From assembly GCA_003342895.1 (NCBI GenBank), contig PTFA01000055.1, forward strand, positions 2,636,021-2,700,020: a DNA stretch of 64,000 nucleotides. The letters are read 5' to 3'. The stretch's first letter is position 1. Each line of letters begins with the position of its first letter. Position numbers and translations under genes: made by a program. The notes beneath the pieces were generated by a model. It did not search any database, was not told the DNA's origin, and saw only the letters and a program-made list of their open reading frames with translations. This DNA comes from Casuarius casuarius (lineage: Eukaryota > Chordata > Aves > Casuariiformes > Casuariidae). Positions 62,801-64,000 of this stretch are shown here, in pieces.

Positions 62801-64000
62801 AAATACAAACATAGTCAATCGGTTTGCAGTACACCTAAGTTTGTGTTTTGGGGCTTATACAATAAAAATAAAAAAAGCTGCTGGTGTTTATATGGAATAT
62901 AATTTTGGATAGAAGTGCAATGTATTGGGTCATATACCAAATATAGGAAACATATGTTTTTCAACATGGTGACTCACACAATAAGTAATGTAGTCTAAAG
63001 GACATATTCTCCCCTGTGAGACAATCCTAATAGTCCAATAAATCCCAAAGGGCCTCATTGAGCTGAAAGTATCTGAAGCCTTGCGAGCTGTGCAAACTGT
63101 GCAAGGCCATGGATGTTAGCTCTTCACCAGGAGAGCCAGCCCAATCCTTGACCCTGCTTGGCCCTCGGAGAGCTGCTATTCAGTGGCAGGCAGTTACAGA
63201 GGTTACAGGAGTCCATGACCATGCTGGAGGCTCCCTTGCACGGCTGGATAGGGAGCTATACATCGCTAGCTCCTGTACTCAGACCCAGAAATTCTTCCTG
63301 AGGCTGTGACGGCAACTACAAGGCTACGATCTGCTCCTTGCCCAGGCAGGACATTGATTGCCAGGCCAGTTTGAAGACAACCTTCCTGCTTAAGAAATCC
63401 AGTGTTCTTGGTGTGGAGGACTTCCAGCTCACTGCTGTATTTGACAGGGAGGAAGCATATATTTCTCATTGTCATTGTAGATCATTCTGGATAACAAAGA
63501 ATGACATTCTGGGACTATACAGGCCTCTTCAGACTTTGCTGGAGCTATATTTTAGGCTGAGGGTTCTTGCTGAGGAAAGCAGAATTATAGGCAAGTATTA
63601 AGAAGCACCAAACCAGCAATTTACCAATAGACGTCCCTGGAACTGGGCTGGATGCTTGGGGGAGAGAGAATCTGTGGTACATCTCATGAATCAAAGACTT
63701 CTAGAATGGAATATTTTCCCTTTTGAAATGGAGAATAACTACAGCTCCACTTCTGGAGTGGTAGAAGACTGCAAGCCAAAGTAGTCTTAGTCAACCTTAG
63801 CTAACAGGAAATCCTAAAGTGTTAGAGCTTTATACTCTCCCTGAACTACAGAATACATTGAGGTAATTTTCTTCTGGGCCAGAAGTCCTCATAAATTGTA
63901 GCACTCCTGTAAAAACAGAAAGTGGAGTTTGTGTGATCTGATTTTAGGCAGCTTTCCTAGCGTAAAGGGATTTATGTGACCATACCACCCCCATGGCTAT
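59851..64000. other. Unique sequence, no recognised genes
   Basis: About 4.1 kb, AT-rich. A minus-strand frame at 60,729-60,923 starts with a hydrophobic stretch and reaches a donor-like CAGCAG|GTAATT, but nothing supports an exon beyond that. A small hAT-like end may be present at about 61,465-61,500. The final part shows nothing recognised. Confidence 0.45.
61465..61500 (-). mobile_element. Possible hAT DNA-transposon terminus
   Basis: On the minus strand TAGAGCAGTGGTTCTCA matches the typical beginning of many vertebrate hAT elements (CAGTGGTTCTCAA). No second terminus or 8-bp target duplication was found, so it is only a hint. Confidence 0.2.

Noticed and set aside
1..64000. tRNA genes, known microRNAs, snoRNAs, endogenous retroviral genes or LTRs
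   Set aside because: No intact tRNA A/B-box pair, no recognised microRNA mature sequence, and no gag/pol/env-like frame or paired LTR was seen on either strand by eye.
1..64000. Bacterial-type operons, CRISPR arrays or phage modules
   Set aside because: There are no closely packed long frames, no regularly spaced direct repeats and no ribosome-binding pattern. The sequence is clearly vertebrate-like.

Overview
The window looks like vertebrate nuclear DNA, most likely from a bird or another archosaur or sauropsid. Three observations point there. The interspersed repeats are mainly CR1 LINEs, one with the 3' end typical of avian CR1. Repeat density is low. The background is AT-rich and CpG-poor, with a few isolated GC-rich patches. 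No bacterial, viral or organellar gene organisation is present, and no open frame could be assigned to a known protein-coding gene.

Layout. The left end (1-138) is the 3' end of an old CR1. 139-6,230 is unique AT-rich DNA. From 6.2 to 14 kb there are three GC-rich patches (6.23-6.54, 9.2-9.67 and 13.59-13.97 kb). The first is followed by a 370-base purine-rich tract, and the second carries a five-tract G-quadruplex motif. A second, very decayed CR1 3' end lies at 15.74-16.25 kb. 16.25-28.5 kb is unique DNA with microsatellites, an 11-12 bp hairpin at 23.5 kb and a possible short spliced exon at 26.74 kb. At 28.57-28.68 kb there is a strong imperfect inverted repeat (a 19-pair uninterrupted stem) that could fold like a microRNA precursor. 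The 36-42 kb interval has the most exon-like and promoter-like signals. These are a 204-nt, phase 0/0 open exon candidate on the minus strand (39.17-39.37 kb), a possible last coding exon on the plus strand (36.33-36.46 kb) and a TATA box, initiation region and splice donor arrangement at 42.0 kb.

A 1.4-kb CR1 at 47.09-48.52 kb is the clearest feature. It is plus-strand and 5'-truncated, with broken reverse-transcriptase ORF2 remnants and a complete avian-type 3' end. A CpG-rich patch lies at 53.85-54.06 kb. MIR-like tRNA-derived SINE remnants lie at 40.2, 55.4, 58.9 and 59.7 kb. The rest is unique sequence without recognisable content.

The window is best read as intergenic or large-intron DNA. 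Any gene whose exons fall here could not be identified by name. Almost every open frame, including those of 130-200 codons, is within what chance gives in 64 kb. Candidate exons are therefore listed with low confidence.
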